Positions 9,396 through 19,300 of a DNA stretch of 64,000 bases are shown piece after piece. The position numbers were made by a program, and so were the translations under genes. The stretch spans positions 1-64,000 of the forward strand of contig CAVXOY010000007.1 of NCBI GenBank assembly GCA_963763495.1, written 5' to 3'. The notes beneath the pieces are model-generated. The model had not been told where the DNA came from. It searched no databases and saw nothing but the letters and a program-made list of their open reading frames with translations. Origin of the DNA: DAOUEO01 sp963763495. Lineage in GTDB: Bacteria > Chloroflexota > Dehalococcoidia > DSTF01 > JALHUB01. Position 1 is the first letter of the stretch, and each line of letters starts with the position of its first letter.

Positions 9396-10775
9396 TCAGC
9401 GGCCCATGCGGTCGTTGTATTGTTTGATGGCGGCGTTGGCGTTCTTGACGGCAGTCTCCATCGCCTCGTCCGGGCTGGCGCTTCCGGATAGCATGCTCTC
9501 GATCGCACCCCTGACGGCGTCGCGCACCTGCTGGAAGGGCCCGATGAGCGGTCCCAGGGCTGCGGTCGTCGTCGCCGTCTTGGCGAACAGGTCGGCCGGG
9601 ATCTGGAACTGCGGGTACTTGGCGATGGTGTCCTTCGCGGTCGGCAGGTCGTAGGCGGAGTTGCGGACGGGGAGGTAGCCGCTGCCGGCGAACCATTCCG
9701 CCTGCTGTTCAGGCTCCACTAGCCACTTGATGAACGTCCAGGCGGCGTCGCGCTCTTCCTGTGGGCGGGCACTCATGATCCAGAGCGACCGCGAGTACAC
9801 GCCGGGCGAGCCCTCAGGGACTCTGCCGGGGATGCCGGGGATGGGTGCGACGCCCAGCTCGACGCCCTCAATCCCCTTCGCTAGAACGTCGAAGATGGAG
9901 CGCAGGGCAGCCGAGGTGCTGAATGACCATGACCGCTCTCCTGGCGCCGATGGCAAGCAGCGCCTGGGCTCCTGAGGGGTCCCACCCCACGTTCAGGGCC
10001 AGGCCGTCGTGCACCATTCCGTACCACCACTGGAAGAGCTTCCGGCCGGCCTCGTTGTCGAAGGCGACCTCAGTGGCGACGCCGGCGCGGCCGTTGTCGT
10101 TGTTGACGTAGAGCTCACCGGCACCCGACCTCGGTCAGCTCCACGTACCAGGGGTGGATTTCGAGGGCGAAGCCGTAGCGGGTGACGTTGCCCGCTGAGT
10201 CGCGCTGAACAAGCTTCTCTGAGGCCGCCCGAGCCTCGTCGAGGTCTTTGGGTGGCTGGTCCGGGTCCAGCCCCACCTCGCGGAACGGGATCTTGTTGTA
10301 GTACATGAGGGGTACGGCGAGGCCGAAGGGCATGGCGTACAGGGTGTCATTGACGGTGAAATAGGCGATCGCTGCGGGCGCGAAGTCCGACAGGGCATAC
10401 TTGTCGCGGTCGATGTACTCCTGGATGGGGGTGATCTGGCCGCTGTCGATCATGGGCTCCGTGTAGGGCTCCGAATGGAAGGCGATAGTGGGAACGCTGC
10501 CGCTCTGCATGCTGGCAATGAGCTTCGCCGCCAGTTCATCGTCGCTGCCCTGATAGGTGGCCTGGACCTTCACCTCGTTCTGGGAGGCATTGAAGCGGTC
10601 CACGAGCTTCACGAGGTTGTCGCTGTTCGACGCCGTCTCCGAGTGCCAGAAGGTGATGTTGACCGGGCCGGAGGTAGTCCCGTTGTCGGCGGACTTGCCG
10701 CCCCCGCCGCAGGCTGCGGCGAATGATGCCCACCACCAGGGCAAGACCCACCGCCACGATGCCGAGTCGCCTCAT
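9396..10775 (-). CDS. Extracellular sugar-binding lipoprotein (SBP2), three frameshifts
   Basis: A second family 1 solute-binding lipoprotein, paralogous to SBP1 (shared WHSE, FNASQNEVKV, YAMPFG, YYNKIPF, VGLDPDQPPK, EPEQQAEWFAG). The ATG at 10775 follows AGGAGGTGCATC. The frame breaks at 10722-10723, 10124-10126 and 9922-9923; each is one extra base in a short run (for example ATTC for ATC). Removing them yields a lipobox IIAAAC and one 458-residue protein ending NAAIKQYNDRMGR. A perfect 19-bp palindrome lies 33 bases upstream of the start. With SBP1 and the stub at 4.3 kb, one transporter has three binding-protein genes. Confidence 0.82.
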
Positions 10776-11034
10776 GATGCACCTCCTGACAGAAGGATTA
10801 GCCAGAACGGGTGTATTGTACACCCGAGAGTCAAGCGAGGTGGCGGGTGCCGCCCCCCTCGGCTAGGGCGCCAGGGAAGGCATCGAACTTGCGAAGCCCG
10901 TTCCTTTGGCGTAGAATCCGGAAGCTTTGCTGAATCGTCGCGATGGGCGAACCGCGCGGCGGCCTGTACGCTGTCCGGCCCGGCGACGGAGTGTGGGTGC
11001 AGACGATCGAACAACTCTCGATAGGAGGCCAATC
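10776..11034. other. Divergent intergenic region, SBP2 / GH4
   Basis: This spacer must hold promoters for both the transport genes (leftward) and the glycosidase (rightward). It contains one palindromic operator candidate (10808-10826) on the SBP2 side. I found no convincing -35/-10 pair for the GH4 gene, only its strong AGGAGG at 11023-11028. Confidence 0.55.
10808..10826. promoter_or_regulatory. 19-bp palindromic operator candidate
   Basis: CGGGTGTA-TTG-TACACCCG is a perfect inverted repeat with 8-bp arms and a 3-base centre, lying 33 bases upstream of the SBP2 start. Its minus strand contains TACAAT, a possible -10 element, so a bound repressor would block polymerase. LacI and GntR/HutC regulators of sugar genes use operators of this size; no regulator gene is in the window. 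Confidence 0.5.
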
Positions 11035-12466
11035 GTGACAAAGATCGCGATGATCGGCGCGGGCAGCGTCGAATTCTGTATGAGACTTGTGCAGGATATC
11101 CTCTACTACGATTCCTTGAAAGACTCTCACATCGTCCTGATGGATATCGATGGCGTCAAGCTAAAGACTACGCTGGGGGTCATGGAGAACATGCGGGAGC
11201 AGCATAAGTTGGCGTGCACGTTCTCCGCGACGACTGACAGGCGCGAGGCATTGAAGGGAGCGGACTTCGCCCTGGTCATGATAATGGTCGGTGGCCTCAA
11301 GGCGTATGAACTGGATATCTCCATCCCACTGAAGTACGGCGTGGACCAGTGCGTCGGCGATACCATCAACCCCGGTGGCGTATTCAGGGGACTGAGGCAC
11401 GTGCCCGCTCTTCGGGACATGCTGCGCGACGCTGAGGAGGTGTGCCCCGACGTTCTCTTTATGAACTACGCGAACCCTATGGCCATATGCTCTTGGGCGA
11501 TGCAGAAGACGTTCCCCCACATCTCGTTCGTCGGTCTTTGCCACGGCGTGCAGCACACGACAAGGCTGCTGTGCACGTGGCTGCGCGTTCCGGAAGAGGA
11601 ATGCGAGATTCGACGTGGCAGGAATCAACCACATGGCCTGGTTCCTGAAACTAAAGCACAAGGGCGAGGACCTCTACCCGCGACTGTGGGCCAAACTGGA
11701 AGCTGAAGGCCCGATCAAGTTCGAGCACTACCGCTTCGAGATGATGAAGGCCACCGGCTACTTCATGACAGAGTTGCCCGGTCATTTGTCAGAGTACCTG
11801 CCCTATTTCCGTCATAGAGAAGACTTGAAGGAGTTGTTCAGCGGACCCTGGCTGACGGGCGAGACGGGCGGAGACCTGAAGTTCCAGCAGCGGACACGTG
11901 ACGATTACGCCGCGAGAATGCAGGCCATGGCCTCTGGGGAAACGCCCGTGCCGTATGCTCCGGGCCGGAAGTCAGAGGAATACGCTGCCGACATCATGAA
12001 TGCTTGGCTTACCGGCCAAACCAGCCGTTTCGCCGGAAATGTTCTCAACAAAGGATTCATTACCAACCTCCCCTGGGACTGCTGCGTCGAAGTGCCGGTG
12101 TTCGTAGACCAAAGCGGCCTTCACCCGACCTTCGTCGGTGAGTTGCCGAAAGTCTGCGCGTCGCTGTGCCGTTCCAACGTAGCCGTCCAGGAACTGGCCG
12201 TCGACGCCGCTCTGAACGGCGACTTCGAAGCTGCGTATCAAGCGTGTCTGCTTGACCCGCTGACTGCGGCAACCATCGCCCCGCACGAGATACGCGACAT
12301 GGTTGACGAGATGTTCAAGGCGGAGATGGAGTGGTTGCCGCAGTTCCAGGGAAAGAAGAAGCTCTTTCCCGGAGCCACAGTTGACCGCATCAGGACGGGC
12401 GCTAAGGAAGTCAGGACAGGTGAAGACCTCTATCCGATCGTCTTCGGCCGCGGCGACCGGATTTGA
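11035..12466 (+). CDS. Glycoside hydrolase family 4 (alpha-galactosidase/alpha-glucosidase type), one frameshift
   Basis: NAD- and Mn-dependent cytoplasmic glycosidase that probably cleaves the imported sugar. The GTG at 11035 has AGGAGG seven bases before it. The N-terminal Rossmann motif is KIAMIGAGSVEF. Family marks follow: NYANPMAICSWAM, the metal-binding Cys-His in GLCHGVQHT, and GINHMAWF. The frame breaks at 11609-11611, where GAGATTC should be GAGATC; correcting it joins CEI to DVAGINHM and gives 476 residues, usual for GH4. GH4 members differ in substrate (alpha-galactosides, alpha-glucosides, galacturonides), which I cannot tell from sequence alone. It is divergent from the transporter genes. 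Confidence 0.88.
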
Positions 12467-12559
12467 GGCGTGATGGCGCAAACGTCGAGGCGCCGACTTC
12501 TAGCCCTGTCCCTCGACGGAGGCCGTGAGCGGTTGCTGTGGAGACATGCGGTTCAAGGT

Positions 12560-12635
12560 TGGTACCCCCGGCAGGACTCGAACCTGCGACACGCGGTTTA
12601 GGAAACCGCTGCTCTATCCTCTGAGCTACGGGGGC
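12560..12635 (-). tRNA. tRNA-Arg(CCT)
   Basis: The minus strand folds as a complete cloverleaf: acceptor GCCCCCG with CGGGGGT (one G-U), D-stem GCTC, anticodon stem GCGGT/ACCGC around loop TTCCTAA (anticodon CCT, codon AGG), T-arm GCAGG-TTCGAGT-CCTGC. The discriminator is A and CCA is encoded (12560-12562). Confidence 0.95.
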
Positions 12636-12745
12636 ACATCGTCTTCCGCTTCGCGAGACGACGACGCCGCGAACCATGATACCGCATCGATGGCAGACCG
12701 ACTAGTGTGAGATCGACGGCGCAGGAAGGCGGCAGCCGTTGCCCG

Positions 12746-13403
12746 TCACTTCGGCAGCAGGAAGACCGCCACCGCGACGAAGTGCGATGCGCTCCCCATT
12801 ATCGTGAAGGAATGGAAGACCTCGTGGTAGCCGAACACGCGCGGCCAGGGGTCGGGACGCTTGGCGGCGTATGCTACCCCCCCGACGCTGTAGGCGATGC
12901 CGCCCAGCACTAACAGCCCCAGCGGTGCGGCGTCGAGCTGCTGCAGTATCTGCGTTGCCGCCGCCAGCGCCGTCCAGCCCGTCGCCAAGTACAACAACAG
13001 CGCCAGCCAGCGAGGAGAGTTTAGCCACACCAGCCTGCGTCAGCGCTCCCACGCCGGCGATCCCCGCCGTCACCGAAAGCAGGCTTATCCCCCAGGCGTC
13101 GTCCAGCACCATGAGACAGAACGGCGTGTACGTGCCCGCGATGAGGAAGAAGATCATCGCGTGGTCCAGCCTTCGCATGACTTCGGCCATCCGCCTGCCC
13201 CAGGGGATGCGATGGTACGAGGCGCTCGTGCCGTAGGCGACGATCAGACTGGCGCCGAAGATCGCCGCGCCCACGTAGCCGCGGGGGTTATGAGCGAGGA
13301 GCAGCATGACGACGATGCCGACAATGGCGGCGATGAACGCTCCCAGGTGCAGGATTCCCCGCAGGAGGGGTCGCTGTGTAGGGATGGATACAGTCGCGCT
13401 CAC
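12746..13403 (-). CDS. Hemolysin III / PAQR-family membrane protein, one frameshift
   Basis: Seven-helix membrane protein of the YqfA/HlyIII (PAQR) family, starting with GTG at 13403. Conserved elements are SASYHR near residue 62, the DHAMIFFLIAGTYTPF block and the C-terminal YHEVFHSFTIMGSASHF with its histidines. The frame is interrupted at 13020-13022, where minus-strand CTAAAC should read CTAAC; with one base removed TQAGVA continues to NSPRWLALLLYLATGW, giving 218 residues, normal for the family. The physiological role of bacterial members is poorly known (often called hemolysin-like). It sits between two tRNA genes. Confidence 0.85.
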
Positions 13404-13487
13404 AGCTCTATGCTAATCCTTTCGTCGCACAGGGGCGAGGGCATAGCGAGACACCGTGGTCGAAGAGAGTCAGCAAGCGGAGGGATT

Positions 13488-13563
13488 TGGTGGAGATAGG
13501 GGGACTCGAACCCCCAACCTCGGCGATGCGAACGCCGCGCTCTCCCTGTTGAGCTATATCCCC
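13488..13563 (-). tRNA. tRNA-Ala(CGC)
   Basis: Complete cloverleaf on the minus strand: acceptor GGGGATA with TATCTCC, whose G3-U70 pair is the alanine identity element; anticodon stem CGGCG/CGCCG around TTCGCAT (anticodon CGC, codon GCG); T-arm GGGGG-TTCGAGT-CCCCC. The discriminator is A and CCA is encoded. Confidence 0.95.
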
Positions 13564-13706
13564 ACCCTAGTCACGTAGTCCGGCAGACTTGATTGTAAGG
13601 TGCGCTTCGAAGGGGTGTCAAGGAAAGCCTCTATGTAACTGGTACCCGTCTGTTGGGTGAGTCCGTCACCTCGCGATAAGCCGCCCGAACGGATTCGCTT
13701 TCTCAT

Positions 13707-13726
13707 CCCCAGCCTTTAGGCTGGGG
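13707..13726. repeat. Short perfect hairpin downstream of rimM
   Basis: CCCCAGCC-TTTA-GGCTGGGG, eight paired bases with a 4-base loop, 48 bases past the rimM stop. No T-run follows in either direction, so it is a weak terminator candidate. Its form resembles the subterminal hairpins of IS200/IS605 elements and the hairpin at 48440-48459. The rest of 13564-13773 shows no gene. Confidence 0.6.
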
Positions 13727-13773
13727 TGGAGTTTGAATCCATCAACAGCACGATCACCGACCGGGCGCGGTCT

Positions 13774-14310
13774 CTAGTCGGGTAGCATCCCTTCCATTGG
13801 CTCCACCACCATCCGGCCGGCGGCCACGTCCACCTCCTTCACCACGTCCTCGATGGCCGGAAGCAGTACCTCTCCCTTCTGCCCCTGCACTATATAGACG
13901 TCGTTGCCGCCTGTGGTCAGCACCTCACGTATCTCGCCCAGGTGCCGTCCCCCGCTGTCGTACACCTGCATCCCGACAACCTGGTACAGATAGAATTGCC
14001 CTTCCGGCAGCGGTTCCAGCAGCGCCTCCGGCACTGAAAGAGACTGTCCTCGTAGCTCCGCCGCCGCCTCCACCGAGTCGATGCCGGATAGCTTCAGGCA
14101 TACGTGGCCCTTGAGCCAGAGGGCCCTTTCGATCCGGTAGCTGACATCTCCAGCCCGCAGTTCGCGGCCGACGGCGAAGTGTTCCTCTCGGTCGGTCAGC
14201 GGCGCCACCTTCACCTCGCCCGCTAGCCCCCGTGGCGCCACCACGCGGCCCACAGCGATATACGGCTCATCGGCTTGCCTTTGGTCACGAAGGGGGGATT
14301 TGGGTGACAT
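13774..14310 (-). CDS. rimM: Ribosome maturation factor RimM
   Basis: 16S rRNA processing protein that binds ribosomal protein S19 during maturation of the 30S head, 178 residues. The N-terminal RimM domain begins YIAVGRVVAPRGLAGEVKVAPLTD (about residues 17-40). A PRC-barrel follows, with GQFYLYQVVGMQVYD and LLPAIEDVVKEVD near the end. It is the last gene of ffh-rpsP-khpA-rimM. The usual next genes trmD and rplS are absent; instead the operon stops at a hairpin and tRNA-Ala. No frameshift. Confidence 0.93.
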   Translation of the reverse strand: MSPKSPLRDQRQADEPYIAVGRVVAPRGLAGEVKVAPLTDREEHFAVGRELRAGDVSYRIERALWLKGHVCLKLSGIDSVEAAAELRGQSLSVPEALLEPLPEGQFYLYQVVGMQVYDSGGRHLGEIREVLTTGGNDVYIVQGQKGEVLLPAIEDVVKEVDVAAGRMVVEPMEGMLPD

Positions 14311-14392
14311 AATATCAAACAGCCTGCCACATCACAACGGCGCCGCCGCGGAAATCGACGGGCAGCGTCGAGAAGACCGGCAGCGCTGCTGG

Positions 14393-14626
14393 CTACTCCC
14401 CGATCTCCAGGGAGGCGCGACGGACGCCGCTCTTGGCTGCGGCCACCTTCAACAGTGTGCGCATGGCGTTGGCGATGCGCCCCTGCTTCCCGATCACCTT
14501 CCCCATGTCCGGTTCGGCAACCTGGAGGTAGTAGACGATGCGGTCCCCATCCTCCTCCTCCCTCACCACAACATCATCGGGATAGTCAACGATGGCCCTG
14601 GCGATGTATTCGATGAGCTCTTTCAT
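14393..14626 (-). CDS. khpA: KH-domain RNA-binding protein KhpA (YlqC)
   Basis: Small RNA-binding protein of 77 residues made of one KH domain, with the GxxG loop visible as VIGKQGRIANAMRTLL (about residues 42-57). In Gram-positive bacteria KhpA pairs with KhpB/Jag and influences cell division and RNA turnover. Its place between rpsP and rimM is the conserved one. The start at 14626 is the only good ATG. Confidence 0.92.
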   Translation of the reverse strand: MKELIEYIARAIVDYPDDVVVREEEDGDRIVYYLQVAEPDMGKVIGKQGRIANAMRTLLKVAAAKSGVRRASLEIGE

Positions 14627-14653
14627 AGCAGGGAAACCGATATTCCTGAAGAC

Positions 14654-14950
14654 CTATTCTTCAGCAGGCGCAGGTGCAGGCTCGGGCGCTGTCGCCGCCG
14701 CGGCTTTCCCCGGCAGAATCCCAAGCCGTGCCAGCAGCTTGGCCACAGTCTCCGATGGCTGTGCGCCCTCCTGCAGCCACTTCTGGACCTTCTCTTGGTC
14801 GATGTTGACAGTGGCGGGTTCCGTCAAGGGGTCGTAGAGGCCGACTATCTCGATGAAAGCGCCCTTTTGCGGCGCCCGCGAGTCGGCGACCACCACGCGG
14901 TAAGCGGGCCTCTTCTTCTTGCCGACGCGCCGCAGTCGAATCCTTAGCAA
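14654..14950 (-). CDS. rpsP: 30S ribosomal protein S16
   Basis: 98 residues, with the family start MLRIRLRRVGKKKRPAYRVVVADSRAPQKGAFIEIVG split over the first 37 residues, and the GAQPSETVAKLL segment that packs against 16S rRNA. A short Ala/Pro/Glu-rich tail ends the protein. The ATG has GGAGGTGAGCA just upstream. Second gene of the ffh operon. Confidence 0.96.
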   Translation of the reverse strand: MLRIRLRRVGKKKRPAYRVVVADSRAPQKGAFIEIVGLYDPLTEPATVNIDQEKVQKWLQEGAQPSETVAKLLARLGILPGKAAAATAPEPAPAPAEE

Positions 14951-14995
14951 TTGCTCACCTCCAGAAAAACTCAGACAAAGGCAATAATAACAGAC

Positions 14996-16324
14996 CTAGC
15001 CCAGACGGCCAAACATTTTCGGCCCTCGCCCTGAGGCCATCGCCTCCATCAGCTTCTTCGCCTCTCGCCACTGCTTCAGTAGCTGATTGACGTCCTGAAT
15101 AGTCGTGCCGCTTCCGGCCGCGATTCGCCGGCGCCGGCTCCCATCGATCATATCCGGGTGACGCCGCTCCCTTGCTGTCATGGAGTAGACGATCGCTTCT
15201 GTTCTCTTCCAGGCGGACTCGTCGAGCATCGCCTCATTGAGCTGCTTCTTCATCCCTCTCATGCCGGGCATCAGGTCCAGGATTTGCGTCAGCGGTCCCA
15301 TCCGCTTTACCTGCTGGATCTGCTTCAGAAAGTCTTCCAGGTCGAGCGTGCCCGTCTTGAGCTTGCGCTCCATCGCCTTCGCGTCGTCCTGGTCGACCGT
15401 CTCCTTCGCCTTCTCGATTAGGCTCAGGACGTCGCCCATTCCCAGTATGCGCGAGGCGAAGCGATCGGGGTGGAACGGCTCCAGGGCATCGACCTTCTCG
15501 CCCGTCCCGATGAACTTGATCGGCACCCCCGTGACCGCCCGTATCGATAGGGCAGCGCCGCCCCGGGCGTCGCCGTCCATCTTCGTGATGATGAAGCCCG
15601 TGACGCCGAGCGCCTCATGAATCTCCTGCGCCACATTCACCGCTTCCTGACCCGTCATCGCATCCACCACCAGCAGCACCTCACTGGGCGAGAAAGAACG
15701 GTGCAGCTCTTTCACCTCTGTCAGCATCTCCTCCGCCACCTGCGCGTACCCGGCGGTGTCCACCACCAGGATGTTCACCCCCGTTCGCTGCGCCTCCGCC
15801 AGCGCCCCCTTGGCGATCTGGGCCGGCGACTTGGCGCTGTCGCCCCCGAACACCGGTATACTGAGCTGGCGTCCCAGCGACCGGAGCTGTTCTGCTGCCG
15901 CCACCCGGTGGGGGTCGGCCGCCACCAGCAGCGGTCGGGAGCCGCCCTTGCGCAGGTGAAGGGCCAGCTTCGCCGCCGTCGTTGTCTTGCCTGATCCCTT
16001 CAGTCCCACCAGCATGACGACCGTCGGCGGCTGCTTCGCCGTCTGGAGGACGCTCTGGCTCTCCCCCAGCACCTGGACCAGCTCCTTGTGGACGGCCGCG
16101 ATCACCTGCTGCGGCCCTGTGAGGCTGCCCAGCACCTCGGTTCCCAACGCCTGCTCCCGCACGTCGTTGACAAACTGCCGCACTACCTTGAAGTTGACGT
16201 CGGCTTCGAGCAGGGCGAGGCGCACCTCGCGCAGCGCTTCGTCCAGGTCTTTCTCCGTGACGATGCCGCGGTTGCTGAGGCGTCGGAAAACGGACTGGAG
16301 CTTGTCGGTAAGGAGCTCTAGCAT
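14996..16324 (-). CDS. ffh: Signal recognition particle GTPase Ffh
   Basis: The protein part of the signal recognition particle, which binds signal peptides at the ribosome and docks to FtsY. 442 residues in usual order: N domain, G domain with P-loop GLKGSGKTTTAAKLA (~108-122), TKMDGDARGGAAL, then the Met-rich M domain (residues ~300-430: SMTARERRHPDMIDGSRRRR, GSGTTIQDVNQLLKQW). Two GTPase motifs are unusual: DPHRVAA where DTYRPAA is normal, and DTAGYAQVAEEM where DTAGR...DEEM is normal. The reading frame is intact. A promoter lies 20-50 bases upstream. Confidence 0.95.
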   Translation of the reverse strand: MLELLTDKLQSVFRRLSNRGIVTEKDLDEALREVRLALLEADVNFKVVRQFVNDVREQALGTEVLGSLTGPQQVIAAVHKELVQVLGESQSVLQTAKQPPTVVMLVGLKGSGKTTTAAKLALHLRKGGSRPLLVAADPHRVAAAEQLRSLGRQLSIPVFGGDSAKSPAQIAKGALAEAQRTGVNILVVDTAGYAQVAEEMLTEVKELHRSFSPSEVLLVVDAMTGQEAVNVAQEIHEALGVTGFIITKMDGDARGGAALSIRAVTGVPIKFIGTGEKVDALEPFHPDRFASRILGMGDVLSLIEKAKETVDQDDAKAMERKLKTGTLDLEDFLKQIQQVKRMGPLTQILDLMPGMRGMKKQLNEAMLDESAWKRTEAIVYSMTARERRHPDMIDGSRRRRIAAGSGTTIQDVNQLLKQWREAKKLMEAMASGRGPKMFGRLG

Positions 16325-16342
16325 GGGGTTGCTCTGGAGACC

Positions 16343-16372
16343 ATTCTAGGGGTGGCGCTTGCCGCCCGTCAA
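16343..16372 (-). promoter_or_regulatory. Sigma70 promoter of ffh
   Basis: On the minus strand TTGACG (16372-16367), an 18-bp spacer and TAGAAT (16348-16343), starting 19 bases before the ffh ATG. It lies in the gap between the upstream gene's stop and ffh. Confidence 0.6.
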
Positions 16373-16374
16373 GG

Positions 16375-19300
16375 TTAGCGCTGAGGCGCCCCGGTAGGGA
16401 TGAGCGGTGGCAGGGGAAGGACGCGGTAGATCTGGATGCCGGGGTTCTCATAGACGAGTTGCAGCTCCCGGCCCTCCATCTGCGCGAACTTGGCAATCCC
16501 TTCTTGTGGATAGTACAGACGCTCCACCTGACCCACGATGACGTACGACACCTGATACTTGCGCAAGAAGTCAATCGCGACATCGCTGCTCGGGCTGGAG
16601 TAGAACTCCTTGAGGTCGGCTTCTCGCTCATCGATCATGGGGGCGAAGCTCCCTCGCTGCTGCTTCTGGTGCCAGCCCCAACCGATGACGGTGGGGAGGC
16701 CGGTGTAGATGGAGAAGCGCGAGCCCCAGCGGTAGTTCGGCGTCTGCCCCTCGACGATGACCGGCGTCCCCTCTACGTTCTCCCGCATCCACCAGATGGC
16801 GTCGTAGTCGTACTTCAAATCGTTTACTCCGCCCTCGTCCCCGTACGTGGCGTAGCGCATGAACTCCATGCCGTTGATGCTATGCCCGTGGTACTGGTCG
16901 AAACGGTCGCTGCGGCTCACCCGCGCCTGGGTGCCTGAGACGGTATAGATGAGCGATCCCAGCAGGAGGATTGCCAGCGCTGCTATCCAGATGCTCCTCA
17001 GGCCGTATACTCGCTCCCATATCGTAGGTGGCGTCTCCCCTGCTGCAGGCGATCGGCGGAACACCGTGAGCACGTACCAGATGCCGAAGGCTGCCGCCAG
17101 CGCCAGCAAGATCCAGACGTGTATGTAGAACTTGAACACAGTGTTCATCCGGGCGATGTCGCCGTCCAGGGTGACGATGTCGACGCCGGCGCTCAGGGTC
17201 AACGCCAGGCCGATCATGGCAATCACAAACAGCCGGACCGGCGCGTCAGGGCGGTTGCCACGGAACTCGCGCCAGGCGAGCACCAACAGGCCGCTTATGA
17301 CCAGCAGTGAGAATGCGACCACTGGAATACCGTTCGTGAAGAGGTCTCTCAGGAAGTCAGGCGCTGACAGCCCTTCCATCGTAATCGGAAGCCGGTCGCT
17401 CTCGCCGCTGAAAAGCATCACCAGGCAGATCAGGGCAAGTACACTGATCAGGGTCAGCGCGAAGAGCAGCGCCATCCTTTCCGGTCGCCTCCGCCGCAAT
17501 GTGCGCCAGGCAAGGAAGACGACGAAACTGCCGGCGCCGAACAGCAAGAGGCCGAAGTGCCCCAAGAACTGGTGGAAAGGCGTCGTCTCTTCTGTGGCGT
17601 GAAACCCCTTATAGAAGAGGTGATAACTCTGCCAGTAGGGGAGGAAGAAAGCGATAGATAGCACCGCCAGGACTGCCGCCTTTAGTGCGGCCCTTCCCGC
17701 GATGGGCCAGCTCAGGCGTCCCTCTATCGCCCACTCGCCGATGAGGATCGCCGCCATGCCCATGACAAGGAAGGGCGGGTAGTCCCACGAGTTGATCGGC
17801 CGCAGAGCGCCGATCAACAACCCCAGTACGACGACTCGCGAGCCAGCTCCTCGCCTGCCAGTGCTGATTCGTACCGTCGTCGCCTCTCCTTCGGCTGCCG
17901 GCAAGCACGAGGGCGAGTCCTACCCCCAGGATGGCGATATCGAACGGTATCGCCATGACATGGGCATGCAGGTCGGCAAAGAGGAACGAGAAGAAGGGGA
18001 ACTCCGTGATGCTGCTCTGGGGCGGCATCATACGGCTGGGTTCCCAGTAGTCGAACGACGGTAGCTTGACGCCGCCCTCGACGATCATCTTCCAGATGCC
18101 GCCGAGCATCCCCACTAGGCCGCTCACCAGGGGTATTCCGTGCCCCACGTGCCAGTCGCTCACCTTGGAGAAGCGGTTCGCCGTCTGGTATATCCCGTCC
18201 AGGTTCCCGATGACGGCCACCAGAGTTGCCCCCAGCAGTCCCGCCAGCACCGGCCCCGTCGCGCCTATCCGGACGATCCCCGGTCGCCAGCGGATCCGCG
18301 TCCGTGTCGCCTCCGCCAGGTTGAAGCAGACCGAATAGGCCGCCCCCACCGTCAATGCGAAGTACATAGGCACTGCCAGGTTGAAGCCTATCTCGGGAAG
18401 GATGCCCGTGAACTTGATCATCGTCGCCGTCATGAACTGCCCGAAGTAGTAGTAGTTGAGATAGCCCCCCGCGAACCAGGGGTCATAGGGAGGCATCGTC
18501 GTGCTGCGGGTGACGGCGTTGAGATAGGCCATCTCCATCGGCTTCTCGCCGCCCCTGTAAGGGTGCCACAGGTCGGGGTTGAGGATCCGTATCCAGTAGA
18601 AGGCAAGCAGCGCTCCCAGGAACAGCGCCTCGCAGAGGAGAATATGACGCCAGTGGCCGCGGACATACGCCATGAGGCTGTCGCGGGTGAGGCGGGCGAC
18701 CACCGCACCGGCGATGATGACCAGGACGAGCATAGCGAAGATGCTCTCACGCTCGAAATGGAAGACCTTCACGCTGGCCCCCAGCCACACCAGCCAGGAG
18801 ACTACCAGCAGGCCCAGCGGCTTGAGTAGCAGATACCCCCGGTCGGGCAGCGAGCGGAAGAGGATAAGCCCCAGCGGTAGCAGCGCCAGCGACATTATCT
18901 CGATTAGCAGCATCCATGTGATCAGCGGGAAGCGGTTACTGAGGCTGTCCGGGTCGAATATGGATGTCCAGGTGCCCCCTTCTCGTTGCGTCTTGCAGTC
19001 GTCAGGTCGCTGCAGCAGGCCATTCTGGTCGGCGTCGGCCGGCACCAACTGCGAAGCCGCAGTCTGAAGGCACGTGTCCCCGACTGCCTCCATGAACCGC
19101 TCCGGCGAGTAGTCATCCGTTTTCTCGAACAAGAGGACCTTTGGGTGATCATAGACGGTGAAGTTGCCTTCGGCGGCGTCATCGTTGATCGTTATCCCGA
19201 GAATGGTTGGATAGGAGGAGAACGTTCTAACCAAGCGGAACCCGGGGAGCTTTCCGTCGAGGAGAAGTCGGTAGTAGTTGCTGGTCAGAGGCCACTTGGC

